A stretch of DNA of 62,000 bases from Neocallimastix lanati (nom. inval.) (taxonomy: Eukaryota; Neocallimastigomycota; Neocallimastigomycetes; Neocallimastigales; Neocallimastigaceae): contig JACVTC010000211.1 of assembly GCA_016946835.1 (NCBI GenBank), forward strand, positions 1 through 62,000, written 5' to 3'. Positions 48,093 to 59,231 of the stretch are shown in pieces; position 1 is the stretch's first letter, and each line of letters begins with the position of its first letter. A program made the translations under genes and the position numbers. The notes below the pieces were generated by a model, which was not told where the DNA came from, did not search any database, and saw nothing but the letters and a program-made list of their open reading frames with translations.

Positions 48093-48555
48093 AAATTTTA
48101 ATAACTTTTTATTTATTATAACTAGAATATTAAAGAAATTACTAGTGTTTATCGTTTAAACAATTGAACCGATAAAACTAGAAAAATCTATTTTATTAAT
48201 ATTTTTTATCTAAGATTCATTTTCTAGAAAGAAAACTTGTTTTCTTTAATATTCTTTAATTTTCTTTTATTTCTAATAATTACTAATAACAACTGATAAC
48301 TTAAAATAATTAATTTTCCTGAAAAACTATAAATAGGTGTAAAATTTCATAATAAAATATTTTTACTTGTGCTTTTATTAATTAATTTTAAAGTAATTTA
48401 AAATATTACAATAATTAATTAATAAAATAATAATTTACATTTTTACTAATAAAAAAACTTATTTTAATAAAACATATTTTGAATTACTTTAGTGTCGAGA
48501 ACCTTTTGTGTGAAAAAACCTTAAGACAATCTTAAGTAACATTAAGATTTGTTAC
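48093..48555. promoter_or_regulatory. AT-rich region with promoter-like CTATAAATAGG, possible solo-LTR remnant
   Basis: A TATA-like box CTATAAATAGGTG lies near 48328, then about 160 bases of AT-rich DNA and GTGTCGAGAACC near 48493. This spacing recalls an LTR with a TATA box and a conserved end, but no second copy is in the window and I cannot define its ends. It is the first sequence inward of the last telomere-tailed unit. Confidence 0.25.
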
Positions 48556-48760
48556 ATAGGTAATATATTAATTATATATTCTAATATATAGAACTATATA
48601 AATTTTATATGAAATAAAGTATTATAATTATTATAATTATAATAATACATATTGAAATAAAATAAAATAAAATAATTATTATCAAAAAGATATAAATTTA
48701 ATATTTAATAATTAATATTAAATATACAAATATGTTACTACACATATTTGTTTTATATCA
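48556..48760. repeat. 205-bp LTR-like direct repeat, left copy
   Basis: ATAGGTAATATATTAATTAT to TTTTATATCA is repeated nearly identically at 50966-51170. The two copies flank 2.2 kb holding one minus-strand gene. Read on the minus strand, the repeat begins TGATATAAAAC but ends in ACCTAT rather than CA. I see no matching short target-site duplication outside the pair. Confidence 0.75.
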
Positions 48761-49133
48761 GAAATGCCCTTGCTAAAATTAAACTATATATTTTTTTTAT
48801 AAAAGAAAATATAAGGTTTAATTAATATAAATAATAATTTTAAAATTTTATTTTATTTTATATTTATAATTCCTATTTGTCCGTTTGGTATCTACGCGAT
48901 TATTGTTATAATTAATAATCTCGTTTAACGCGATTTCAGGTTTGGGTATCATAATTTTATAAATATTTATTTTATTTTTATCATTATTTTGAATATAAAT
49001 ATATGGAATTTTAATTATTTTTTTAATTTTATTAATTTTTATTTTCTTATCACAACCAACATTTATAATATTACTAAAATCAACCGGAGAATTATTATTA
49101 TTAATTTCTCTTTCTTTTATATTAGTATTATTA

Positions 49134-50171
49134 TTAACTGAATAATTTCTTTTTTATAAATTGTTCATTTTTATTAGCATTTGAAGTAATTTGAATATTA
49201 TCTACTTTTGAATTGTTACTATCAATAATATTTATTTCCGTAACCAAACCAGAAGTTATAGATTTATTAATTCTATTGATAATGCAATCAACTTTAACAG
49301 ATTCATTGATATTTATTTCTTCTTTTACAATTGTATGACTATTTATTTTGTTTCTTATATTTTCAGAATTATTATTAATATTTTTATTTTTACCATTTGA
49401 ATTAATATTTTCCTTATTATTTATTATTACAATACTATTAATCTCAATATTATTATTTTGATTTTTCTTAATATTTGCACTACCTTTAATATTATTTTTA
49501 TTTTCTTCCTTAGTAATTATAATATTATTGTTTGTTTTGCATTTGCTATTACTATTATTTACTAATTTATTATTTTCTCTGAAATTATCCAATTTTAACG
49601 CGTTTAATTTATTTAGTTTCTCGTTTATTATGTCATCAACCGCGTCATTTTTAGTATTATTAATTTTATTATTATTATTGTTATTATTATTATAAATGTT
49701 ATCATTATTATTATTATTATTTTCTTCATTTTTATTGATTATTTTATTTAAAACAGATAATTTTTCAAGTTCAGCTACCACTCTAAATTCAGAAGTTCCT
49801 TGTTTCAAAACATCATAAAATGGATTTTCTTTCTCAACTACTCTGAATATTACATTTTTTTGAACACCACCAATAGTTAAGTTTAAAATTGTAAGTTTAG
49901 TTATTCCAGTAATACTTGAGTCATCAATGCAATGATTAAGAATATATTTTTCCAGAAAACTACGATTTACCAAATTATTTTCACCGTATCCTTTTAAGAT
50001 ACACCTAGCTTCCTTATTATCAACAAGAGCTAATATTCCCATTGATTCACCATCTACAAACTCATCTAATTCATCCACGTCATCGCTAACTCCAGTTTCA
50101 AATCTACCTTTTTGAATTAACAATTTTAACAATTGTAATTTTTCTGTTAGGTTATCTTGATTTATATCCAT
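49134..50171 (-). CDS. Asn-rich protein with possible degenerate retropepsin-like domain
   Basis: The ORF encodes 345 residues. About 1-130 is complex sequence, and 150-345 is Asn/Lys-rich low complexity. Residues about 46-130 (GILALVDNKEARCILKGYGE, then NNLVNRSFLEKY and later ITKLTILNLTIGG) have the spacing and strand pattern of retroviral-type aspartic proteases. However, the Asp-Ser/Thr-Gly triad is not where expected (KGYGE instead), so catalysis is doubtful. At the 3' end, a +1 shift within an A-run near 49152 would add about 100 residues of plausible sequence (SPVDFSNIINVGCD and on) to a stop at about 48840. The gene may therefore be frameshifted. It lies between LTR-like repeats, suggesting a reduced LTR-retrotransposon Gag-protease fragment; no reverse transcriptase or integrase is present. 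Moderate that it is coding, low for function. Confidence 0.6.
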   Translation of the reverse strand: MDINQDNLTEKLQLLKLLIQKGRFETGVSDDVDELDEFVDGESMGILALVDNKEARCILKGYGENNLVNRSFLEKYILNHCIDDSSITGITKLTILNLTIGGVQKNVIFRVVEKENPFYDVLKQGTSEFRVVAELEKLSVLNKIINKNEENNNNNNDNIYNNNNNNNNKINNTKNDAVDDIINEKLNKLNALKLDNFRENNKLVNNSNSKCKTNNNIIITKEENKNNIKGSANIKKNQNNNIEINSIVIINNKENINSNGKNKNINNNSENIRNKINSHTIVKEEININESVKVDCIINRINKSITSGLVTEINIIDSNNSKVDNIQITSNANKNEQFIKKKLFS

Positions 50172-50965
50172 TTTATTTCTATATCTATTTTTAAAATGTA
50201 CTATTAATTAATATTATTAAATATACTACTATTAAAATAAATAATATTTTTATCTTATTATACTTATATCTATTGTAATTTTATTCCTAAGTTTTAACAC
50301 TTTTAAACTACACTATTTATATCTTCCTACTCTTATTTTAATTAAAATAATATTCCTATTATAGATTTTATTTAAATTATTCACTTAAATGCTAATTAAA
50401 ATAACAATATTTTTACTATTTCACTATCTCTAATTATTATTATTATCCTACTTAAACTATCTTACTTTTAACACTAACACTATATTAATAAATTATTTAT
50501 ATATATATATATATTTATTAGATTTTCCAATATTTATTTATTTTAAAACAATTTAATTAAACTATACTAAAATGAATGAAATAATATATATTGTATAACT
50601 TTCTCTTCAAATAACCAATGAAAAAATTAAAAATTTATATCCTAAATAGTATATTTTAATTAATCCAACTGAAGAGAATTTATGTAAATATATACGGATT
50701 TATAATTAATTAACAAAATTACTAAACACCACTACTTATAAATTACTTTTTACACAGCACATCCCTGATATCTCCACCAATTTTTGATATGCGGGACTTT
50801 TATGTGCAATAATTTATAATCAGTGGGTTTCAAATAATAGTAGTTTAGTAAATTTTATTAATAAAATTATAATATTCGTACAATTAAATAATAATTCTAA
50901 TTCCTAAAAATTTACAAGAGAGTTCTATTTCTAATATAAATAATCTAATCTATTTATAAGAAATA
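50172..50965. other. Upstream region of the minus-strand gene, inside the LTR-like pair
   Basis: Mostly AT-rich. A more complex patch at 50755-50830 (ATCCCTGATATCTCCACC; TATGCGGGACTTTTATGTGC) stands out and may be element leader or former coding sequence. No ORF. Confidence 0.4.
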
Positions 50966-51170
50966 GGTAATATATTAATTATATATTCTAATATATAGAA
51001 CTATATAAATTTTATATGAAATAAAGTATTATAATTATTATAATTATAATAATACATATTGAAATAAAATAAAATAAAATAATTATTATCAAAAAGATAT
51101 AAATTTAATATTTAATAATTATTATTAAATATACAAATATGTTACTACACATATTTGTTTTATATCAAAA
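50966..51170. repeat. 205-bp LTR-like direct repeat, right copy
   Basis: Near-identical to 48556-48760, differing mainly by one or two bases near the AATTATTATT segment. For a minus-strand element this would be the 5' copy. The sequence just inside it (TTCTTATAAATAGATTAG on the minus strand) has no obvious tRNA primer-site match that I can name. Confidence 0.75.
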
Positions 51171-51408
51171 CCTCATCCGATTATTTGGTGCCGAATGTGG
51201 TTCATTTCGCCAATTTTTATAATACAAATTTTCAATACGCCATTTATTTTTAATGGTTTGTAAATTTTTTGTTAACGCCATAAAAATTTTAATAAAATTA
51301 TATGTAAAAAAAATAAATGTATAAATAAATAAACAAACAAATAAATAAATAAATAAAGAATGTAATATGTATATAAAATAAAAATAAATAGTAGAATATG
51401 ATTATAAA
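51171..51408. mobile_element. CGCCA-type terminal-repeat fragment, first copy
   Basis: GAATGTGGTTCATTTCGCCA near 51194, followed by AATACGCCATTTATTT and AACGCCATAAAAATTT. The same order of motifs recurs at 52360-52480. These resemble the terminal sequences of the MULE-associated family further right and probably represent deleted copies. Confidence 0.45.
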
Positions 51409-51760
51409 GTACAGATTGAATAAAATAAAATAAAATAAATAGTTGAAATATAAATATGAAGTACAGATTGAATAAAATAAAATAAAATAAATAGTTGAAA
51501 TATAAATATGAAGTACAGATTGAATAAAATAAAATAAAATAAATAGTTGAAATATAAATATGAAGTACAGATTGAATAAAATAAAATAAAATAAATAGTT
51601 GAAATATAAATATGAAGTACAGATTGAATAAAATAAAATAAAATAAATAGTTGAAATATAAATATGAAGTACAGATTGAATAAAATAAAATTAATAGTTG
51701 AAATATAAATATGAAGTACAGATTGAATAAAATAAAATAAAATAAAATAGATATGAAATA
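51409..51760. repeat. 52-bp tandem repeat, about 6-7 copies
   Basis: GTACAGATTGAATAAAATAA recurs at 51409, 51461, 51513 and on with a 52-base period, joined by ATAGTTGAAATATAAATATG. The same unit, with a strongly expanded AAAAT run, is at 58470-58740. Confidence 0.85.
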
Positions 51761-52489
51761 TAATAAAATAAAAAAATTATTTGAATTATAATAAAATACA
51801 AGTATTAATAAAAATAAAATAAAATAAAATAAATATTTGAATTATAATAAAAATACAAGTACTAATAAAATAAAATAAATAAAATAAATATGTGAATTAT
51901 AATAAATTGCAAGTATCAATCGAAACAAAATAAAATAATATAAAATAAATAAGTATGAAGTGAAATAATAATATATAATATGATAAAATAAAATAAATAA
52001 GATATTGATATGAAATTAATATAAAAACTGAATTTAGCAACAAATAAATTATATAATAAAGTAAATGATATAGCATATTTATATATATTAACATGAATTT
52101 TATTATAATTTTTACAGTATTTTAAATTAATGTAAATTATTATATTTCCATATAATAAACAAACTTTATAATTAAAAAATAGTATAAAAAAAAATTATTA
52201 AATATTATTATTAAATAAATAAATGAATAAATTAATAAATAAATAAAAATTTTCAGAATATGGCGAATGTAAATCATCATTTTTTTTGAAATATATCACA
52301 TTTTAAATATTTTTAATAATTATTTTTTCAAAGAAATTATATGTGATATTTTATTGAATGTGGTCAAAAACGCCAATTTTTTTTTTTTTTGAAATTTTAA
52401 TAAGCCATCTATTTATTTGTTTCTTTTAAAATTTATATTATAACGCCATAAAATTTAATATAATTTTAAGTAAAAAAGAAATAAATGTA

Positions 52490-52520
<31 letters not shown>

Positions 52521-52600
52521 ATATAAATTAAAAAGGTCAATAAAAAATAAAATATTTTTATATAATTTTTTTTTTTTTTGATAATCATGTTATAAGGAAA
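51761..52600. other. AT-rich region with second CGCCA-type fragment
   Basis: Degenerate AAAAT and AATAAAT repeats up to about 52000. ATATGGCGAATGTAAATCA lies at 52258, and GAATGTGGTCAAAAACGCCA at 52358 with AACGCCATAAAATTTAATA at 52442, paralleling 51194-51290. The apparent ORF at 51897-52094 is low complexity. Confidence 0.45.
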
Positions 52601-53070
52601 ATGATAAATAATTATTTTCCATATAACCTTATTTTTATATATTTTATTATTAATATTTATATTATATTTTTATATTTTATATTTTATATTTTATTATTGA
52701 TATTATATTTTTATATTTTTCTATTAATATTATATTTTTATATTTTTAAATTTTTATATTTTATTATTAATATCAATATAATATTTTTACATTTTATTAT
52801 TAAAAAATTTTATTTTATAAATTTATATTTAAATTTATATTATTTAAAATATTAATTTTTTATATTATAACTAAAACTTTAGTTGTTATTATAACATCTT
52901 AATAATAGGATTAAACCTTTTATTTTATATATAATTTATAAATAAAATATTAAATAATAATAAAAATTACAAAATAATATTTTTATAAGACTTAAATTAT
53001 AACTGTAAATTGAAATTTCAAAAATTAAAATTTGTTGTTCACATTTCAATTACTATTTATATATTACCGC
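52601..53070. other. TATATTTTATTATTAATAT low-complexity region
   Basis: Repeated ATTTTTATATTTTATTATTAA units to about 52850, then non-coding AT-rich sequence. The 84-residue frame here is compositional. No gene seen. Confidence 0.5.
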
Positions 53071-53074
53071 AACC

Positions 53075-53560
53075 GTATTGTAGAGATATATAAATAGGTT
53101 TTTTACACATATGAATTCACATGTCTATCCCATATTATATATATGGGCGTGTAAAAAACATATATACTTTGGTATATATATCTTATACTATATCAGTACG
53201 ACGTCGGCGCTCCAAATTCTAAGCAGAGGTAGCTCCAGTAGACATGTCTTGCCAAATAACATCCGTGCCATCCTATAGAAATTGAACTCGTAACCCTCTC
53301 AGTATAGGCTATACAACTACACTAGGATGCTATGGGTGATCAAATATAAAAATTAAATACGTGGCAATCCAATAATGGTAGGAGCAGAATTAATACTTAC
53401 CTGAAATTGTGCTATTATAACCCCTTTACCCTTTCTCTAAACCCTATGGGGAAAATCAGATCAAAAATAGATACCAGCAGGGGTTGACTGGACACCAGAT
53501 GATTATTAAGTCCGCCACATAACAACCAGTAGAAAGCCCAGTTCTACTTTATATGCTAAA
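53075..53560 (-). mobile_element. Possible tRNA-derived SINE or degenerate tRNA-like block
   Basis: This 480-bp block is far richer in G and C than its surroundings. On the minus strand, 53333 down to about 53270 reads GCATCCTAGTGTAGTTGTAT... and ends in GAGTTCAATTTC...TATAGGATG. That gives an acceptor-like closure (CATCCTA/TAGGATG), an A-box-like TAGTGTAGTTG and a B-box-like GAGTTCAATT. At about 64 bases it is shorter than a normal tRNA and its T stem pairs poorly, so it is not a functional tRNA. A hairpin flanks the far end (TTTTTTACAC at 53099 and GTGTAAAAAA at 53150). A tRNA-headed SINE on the minus strand is the best guess; no second copy is present to define its ends. Confidence 0.35.
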
Positions 53561-53967
53561 AAATGCTATATATATTTGTTGTTTTAAAAAGACTTAAAAG
53601 TTAATAATTTAATTAGATTATAATATAAATAAAATAATTAATTAATTCATAAATTCTTTATTAGTATATATTAAAAAAAAATAATTAATATTAATTTAAA
53701 ATAAATAAATAATTAAATTTTTTTTATATACATTAAATAAATAATTTATTTTTAAATAATAAAAATAAAAATATTTTCATATATACTTTATGTATCTGTT
53801 TTTTTTTTTTTAAAAAAAATTAAAAGAAAAAGAAATAATTAAAATACTTTTTATCTTTTAAAAAAAATTGAATATTTAATTGTTCAGAATTAATATTAAA
53901 AAATAATATTTAGATAATTAATATAATAATTTAAAGATATAATTAAAAATTATATATTAAAATTTAT
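53561..53967. other. AT-rich spacer upstream of MULE copy 1
   Basis: No gene, repeat or clear terminal repeat is visible. Homopolymer A and T runs are frequent. Confidence 0.4.
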
Positions 53968-55387
53968 AAAGAAAACATAACTATTTATATAAGTGAGTCT
54001 AACAAAGGAGAAGAACAAATCATTATTAATAAACAATATAAATTTAATTTTTCACATTCAAGGAAAGATAATTCAAGAGTTTATAAATGTACCGAATATA
54101 AAAAAAATAATAAATGTAAATCTTTTATTATTTTAAATAATGAGAAAGAAATCTTAAAATATGAGAGTTTACATAATCATCCTGGAAACGAATACAGTGT
54201 ATCCCTATCTGTAATGAAACATAAAATTAAAGATGAAATTAAAAAACATTCAAATCCTTTTGATATAAAACGAAAAAGACTATATAATGAAATTTCTAAA
54301 GAAATGGGATTTATGTATCCGTGTCCAGAATATATTTCAGTTAAAACTCTAATATTAAGAAGTATTAATAAAAAACTACCATCCAATATAACAACTTTAA
54401 TGAAATTCCTAATGAATCTGAATATTATAAAACTGAACGAAATGAAGATTTTATGATATTCAAAAATTCTGATTTAGTAATTTTTCAATCCCCTTTTCAA
54501 GCAAAATTATTTAAGAAATATAATAATGATATATTTGTGGATGGTACTTTTTATATCGCACCTAAATTTAGTCAACAAGTGTTTATTACTAGAACTTACG
54601 TTAAAGAATTGAATAGTTTTTATACTATTTCTTATGCAATATTAAGAAATAAAAAGCAAAAAACATATAAAATGTTATTCAATAAATTAAAACAAAATTC
54701 TAATAATAATATTATAACTGAACCAAAAAATGTACATTGCGATTTTGAAAAAGGCATATCTAAAGCAATTAAAAAAATATTTCCTAATATAAATATTAAA
54801 TACTGTATTTGGCATTATAAAAATTTATTAGAAATTAAAAAAAATGAATTGTGCCGTAATGAAGTGAACGATGATGAAAAAATATTTAATTATTACAAAG
54901 GAATTTCAAACTTACCATTTATCAACCCTGAATACATAATGGATATTTTTTCATTAATTAAAACTAAATCCATTGAAAAAAGTTCTTGTCAATTTTTAAA
55001 ATTTTTAGAATATTTTTATGAAACATATTTATTTGGTTACGATATGAAAAGTTGGAATTATTATAATAATATTGAACATATAACCAATAATGCTTCAGAA
55101 TCACTCAATAATTCTTTAAATAAACTATTTCCAATGAAACCAAATTTTTATGAATTAATAAATAAATTAAAAGAACAGGAATATATATCATATTATGATT
55201 ACCAAATGAAAATAAAAGGAATTTGGAGAATGAAAAAAAAAAAATAAAAACAAAAACTGATGAAATTAATATCTTAATTGAAAAATACAAAAATAAAGAA
55301 GCCAAGTTAATTGATATTAAATATGATAGAAGTGATCTTACTAAATTGTGGCTTGAATGTTTAACTAATTTAAATAATATTTTATAA
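53968..55387 (+). pseudogene. MULE-type transposase, copy 1 (lost start, two frameshifts)
   Basis: The reading starts where other copies have MEDN/MDDK, but the ATG is not present. A FLYWCH-type zinc finger follows (YKCTEYKKNNKC, then LHNHPG). A -1 shift at 54391-54396 joins it to the DDE domain. There, VDGTFYIAP carries the first Asp, CDFEKGISKAI the second, WHYK follows, and ITNNASESLNN carries the likely Glu. A second shift in an A-run at about 55230-55240 leads to a C-terminus ending at 55387. Together about 470 residues, the most complete copy in the window. Known role of the family: cut-and-paste DNA transposition using terminal inverted repeats. It is dead as it stands, though homopolymer shifts could be sequencing errors. 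Confidence 0.88.
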
Positions 55388-55939
55388 ATATTATTTAATA
55401 ATAAATAATTATGAAATGACAGAGGAATTTCCAAAAGAAAAAATCATTAAAATTCTTTCATACAAAAACTTATAATTAAATATATTAATTAAAATTTTAT
55501 AATTATTAAAAAGTTAAAATGTTTATATACTTGATAAAATTTATGTATTTTAAATAAATATTCTATAATTTTATTATTATAATTAATTTTATTAATAATT
55601 TTTTAAATATTTTATTAATATTTTTTTTAAAATAAATAATCCTATATTTTTATACTTTATTATTAATATCAATAATATATTTTTATATTTTTATATTTTA
55701 TTATTAATATTTATAATTAATTTTATTAATAGTTGTTAAAGTATTTTATTAATATTTTTTTTAAATAAATAAATATATATAATTGTTAAAGTATTTTATT
55801 AATATTTTTTTTTTTCTTTTTTACAAAAAATAAACTTTTAATTGTTTGAATATTTTATTTTTTTTTTTTTTTTTTGTAAAAAAATATTTATTTTTATCTA
55901 ACCATTATTATTTATTTAATTATTCACTTAATAAATTTT
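55388..55939. other. Low-complexity spacer after MULE copy 1
   Basis: Repeated TATTTTATTAATATTTTTTT and TTATTATTAATAT units, with no gene. Confidence 0.45.
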
Positions 55940-56060
55940 AAGAAAAAATATGTATGTGAGGCATTTCGACATAATTTATGTATAATCATCATAAAATTTT
56001 GTACAATGTGTATAATATATGTAATACGCCACTATTTTCAACGTATATTTTTATTTATTG
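55940..56060. mobile_element. MULE-family terminal-repeat fragment
   Basis: GAGGCATTTCGACATAATTTATG at 55958, then GTAATACGCCACTATTTTC near 56018. The first motif also appears at 60615 (inverted) and 60975. It lies about 550 bases past the end of MULE copy 1 and could be its right terminus. Confidence 0.5.
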
Positions 56061-56334
56061 TATTTTAACATTAAAAAATAAAATAAAAACTAAAAAAAGA
56101 ATAAATAAAAGAATAAATAGGTTTTCTGTTAAGAATTTTATTTTGTTTTTATTTTATTTTTATTTTATTATTATATTTTATTTCATTATTATATTTTATT
56201 ATTAAATATTTTAATAATAAAACCTTTCCATTTTATTTTATTTAAATAAAATAAATAAAATTTTATATTTTATTATTAAATTATTTAAATAATAGAATAA
56301 AACGTATTATAATATTAAATATTTATTATTAATA
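56061..56334. other. AT-rich low-complexity spacer
   Basis: TTTTATTTTTATTTTATTAT runs. The short ORF at 55978-56205 has no recognisable feature. Confidence 0.4.
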
Positions 56335-56525
56335 AAATTAAAATATTGATATTGATATTAATAAAATATATTGATATTGATATTAATAAAATATTTTGAT
56401 ATTGATATTAATAAAATATTTTGATATTGATATTAATAAAATATTTTGATATTGATATTAATAAAATATATTGATGTTGATATTAATAAAATATATTGAT
56501 GTTGATATTAATATAATTTAAACTA
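56335..56525. repeat. 25-bp tandem repeat (TTGATATTGATATTAATAAAATA)
   Basis: GATATTAATAAAATAT recurs every 25 bases for about seven copies, directly next to the point where MULE copy 2 loses its homology. A similar repeat adjoins MULE copy 3. Confidence 0.85.
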
Positions 56526-56548
56526 TATATATTCTAGTTAATTATTAT

Positions 56549-57650
56549 TTATAAATTCCAATATTGAATATCATATTTATATAAATAAGTCTTATTAAAA
56601 TATTCCAAAAAATTTAAAAAATTGAAATAATTATATATTTGACATATAATTTTAATATAATTATAAATATCAAATATATATTCAGGATTTATAAAAGGAA
56701 AATTTGTAATAGCATTATAAAACAAATAAATTTTATTATTATTTTCAACTTCATTATAACATAATTTATTTTTTTGAACTTCTAACGATCTTTTATAATG
56801 CCATACACAATATTTAATAGTAATATTAGGAAATATTTTAATGGCAGCATTGGATATACCTTTTTCAAAATCACAATGCAAAATTTTTGGTGTAACTATA
56901 ATATTATTATTATATTTACTTGCATTCTTTTTTAATTCTTCAAATAACAATTCATAGGTTGCTTGTTCTTTATTATTTAATATAGATAATGATGTAGTGT
57001 AAAAACTATTTATTTCTGGAGCATATACTCTTGTTATAAACACTTGATAACTAAATATTGGTGCAATATAAAATGTACCATCAGCAAACATATTTTCGTT
57101 GTATTTAATAAACAATTCTGTTTGGAATGGGGAATAATGATTGAAAAATTATAATATTAGAATTTTTGAATATCATAAAATTTTCATCTCTTTCGTTTAT
57201 ATAATATTCAGATTCATCTGGAATTTCATTAAATTTTGATATATCAGGAGGTAGTTGTTTTTTTATATATCTTGATATTTGGGATTTAATTGAACTATAT
57301 TCAGGGTATATCAATCCAATTTCTTCAGATATTTCATTATATATATGTTTTGGATTTATATCAAATGGGATTGAGGTTTTTCTAATTTCATTTTTCATTT
57401 TATGTTTTACTATTGATACAGATGCATCATATTCTTTTCCTGGATGAGTATGTTTGTTTTCATATTTTATTACTTTATTATTATCATTTAGAATAATATA
57501 AGATTTACATTTTTTAACTGTTTTATATTCAGTACATTTGAATACTTTTGTATTATTCGTTATATACCATAAATTAAATTTATATTTTCTGTTTACAATG
57601 ATTTGTGTTTTTTCTTTATTAGTTTCACTTATTTCTAATTTATCGTCCAT
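56549..57650 (-). pseudogene. MULE-type transposase, copy 2 (frameshifted, C-terminus lost)
   Basis: Begins MDDKLEISETNKEKTQ. A FLYWCH finger (FKCTEYKTVKKC, then KHTHPG) is followed by the helical linker. At about 57130 an extra seven bases (TTATTCC) shift the frame, and the DDE domain continues from about 57115 (ADGTFYIAP, CDFEKGI, WHYK). It stops at 56549 after DIQYWNL, where copy 1 continues with the NNASESLNN block, so the last catalytic residue is missing. The 25-bp repeat takes over at once. Its first 68 codons are nearly identical to copy 4 at 61797, in opposite orientation. Confidence 0.88.
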
Positions 57651-58165
57651 TTATTATAAATATTTTAAATTAAAAGTTTTATTTTTTATTTTTTAATTTT
57701 TTTTGTTTTAATATATTTTTTAATCTTATATTTTACTTTATTCTTTTTTTTTTTTTATTATTTTACTTTATTATTTATTTTTTTTATTATTTTACTTTAT
57801 TATTTTTTTTTATTTTTTTATTTTTTATTTATTTATTTATTTTTTATTTTTTATTTCACTTTATTATTTATTTTTTTATGTTTTATATTTTACTCTATTA
57901 TTTTTTTTTTATATTTTATTTTACATTATTATTTATTTTTTATTTATTTTTAATTTATTTTTTTTTTTATTTTTTATTTTTTACTTTATTATTTATTTTT
58001 TTTATTTTTTATTTTATTACTTTATTATTTATTTTTTTTTTTTTACTGTAAATGTTTTTAAAATTAAAAAAAAAAAAAAAAAAAAAAAAATAAATTTAAC
58101 CCTATCCTATTCATTTATTTTTATAAGCCACATTGTAATACATGAATAAATGATTATGGGGGTGT
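57105..58165 (-). repeat. Left arm of a long inverted repeat (partner 61010-62000)
   Basis: Reading on the minus strand from 58165: a terminal segment (TAATACATGAATAAATG... in reverse, TACAATGTGGCTTATAAAAA), AGGATAGGGTTAAATTTA, a poly-A/T tract, then AAATAAAG repeats, then the MDDKLEIS gene start. The same order is found on the plus strand from 61015. The arms are about 1 kb as far as the window shows and about 2.85 kb apart. Confidence 0.8.
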
Positions 58166-58469
58166 GTCATTTCGAAAATTTTTATTACATAAATTTGTAT
58201 TTTGTTGTAGTGTATTTCGGAAAACATGGCGTATTATAATGTAATAAATAAATAAATGAATAAATAAATTATAAATGAATAAATAAATTTTTAAATAATA
58301 ATAAAAATAATTAAGACAAACGTTTATTATGACTAAAAAATTTTTTTTAGAAAATTAAATAAAATTATATATATATATAATTACTACATATATAAAATAA
58401 TTATATTTTTTTTATTTTATTTTAAATATTATTAATTATTATTAATACATTAATACCTTGTTTATATTA
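58166..58469. other. Terminal-repeat fragments and AT-rich spacer
   Basis: GGGGGTGTGTCATTTCGAAA at 58154 and GTGTATTTCGGAAAACATGG at 58209 match, in inverted orientation, the block at 60548-60600. No gene. Confidence 0.5.
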
Positions 58470-58740
58470 TCAACAGAAAATACAGATTGAATAAAATAAA
58501 ATAAAATAAAATAAAATAAAATAAAATAAAATAAAATAAAATAAAATAAAATAAAATAAAATAAAATAAAATAAAATAAAATAAAATAAAATAAAATAAA
58601 ATAAAATAAAATAAAATAAAATAAAATATAATAAAATGAATAGTAGAAACATAAATATAAGTACAGATTGAATAAAATAAAATAAAATAAAATAAAATAA
58701 AATAAAATAAAATAAAATAAAATAAAATAAAATAAAAAAA
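58470..58740. repeat. AAAAT array with TACAGATTGAAT flanks
   Basis: Two AAAAT runs (about 58490-58625 and 58675-58735), each preceded by ACAGATTGAATAAAATAA, the unit of the 51409-51760 array. They appear to be 52-bp repeat units in which the AAAAT part expanded. The 60-residue minus-strand frame here is only the pentamer read as protein. Confidence 0.85.
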
Positions 58741-59231
58741 ATATAATAAAAAAAAATATAATAATTATTTTATATATATAGGAATCTTATATATTTTATT
58801 TTTTTTCATTTATTTTTCTAAAAAAAAAATTTAGTTATAATAACGTTTGTCTTTTAATTATTATATTTTATTATAGTAAATAAAAAAATTTAAATGAAAA
58901 GTAAATAATTTTAATTATTTATAATTCATATTTTCATAAACGATATATATATATTAATTTAAATGATATAAGAATTAAAAATTAAAACAATAAGAGTTGA
59001 ATAATTGATCCTATTAAAATAATTAATTATTTGCATAGTAATATTTATAACGTTTGATCAATATGAATCAATTATTATTAAAATATAATAATAACAATTA
59101 TAATTTTAATAAAATAATAAAAATCTTTTATTGAATTTAATATTTTTAATAACATAATTAATTTTGAAAAGTATATTGATATTAATAAAATTTATAATAA
59201 TATAATATTGATATTGATATTAATAAAATTT
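58741..59231. other. AT-rich spacer with TTGATATTAATAAAAT repeats at its end
   Basis: No gene. From 59170 to 59265 there are diverged copies of the TTGATATTAATAAAATT motif of 56335-56525, abutting the truncated end of MULE copy 3. Confidence 0.5.

Noticed and set aside
53270-53340. Functional tRNA gene
   Set aside because: Too short (about 64 bases), poor T-stem pairing and no clear anticodon loop; kept only as a SINE-like or degenerate tRNA candidate.
58470-58652. 60-residue minus-strand ORF, and the similar ORF at 61017-61424
   Set aside because: They translate AAAAT and AATAAA low-complexity repeats.
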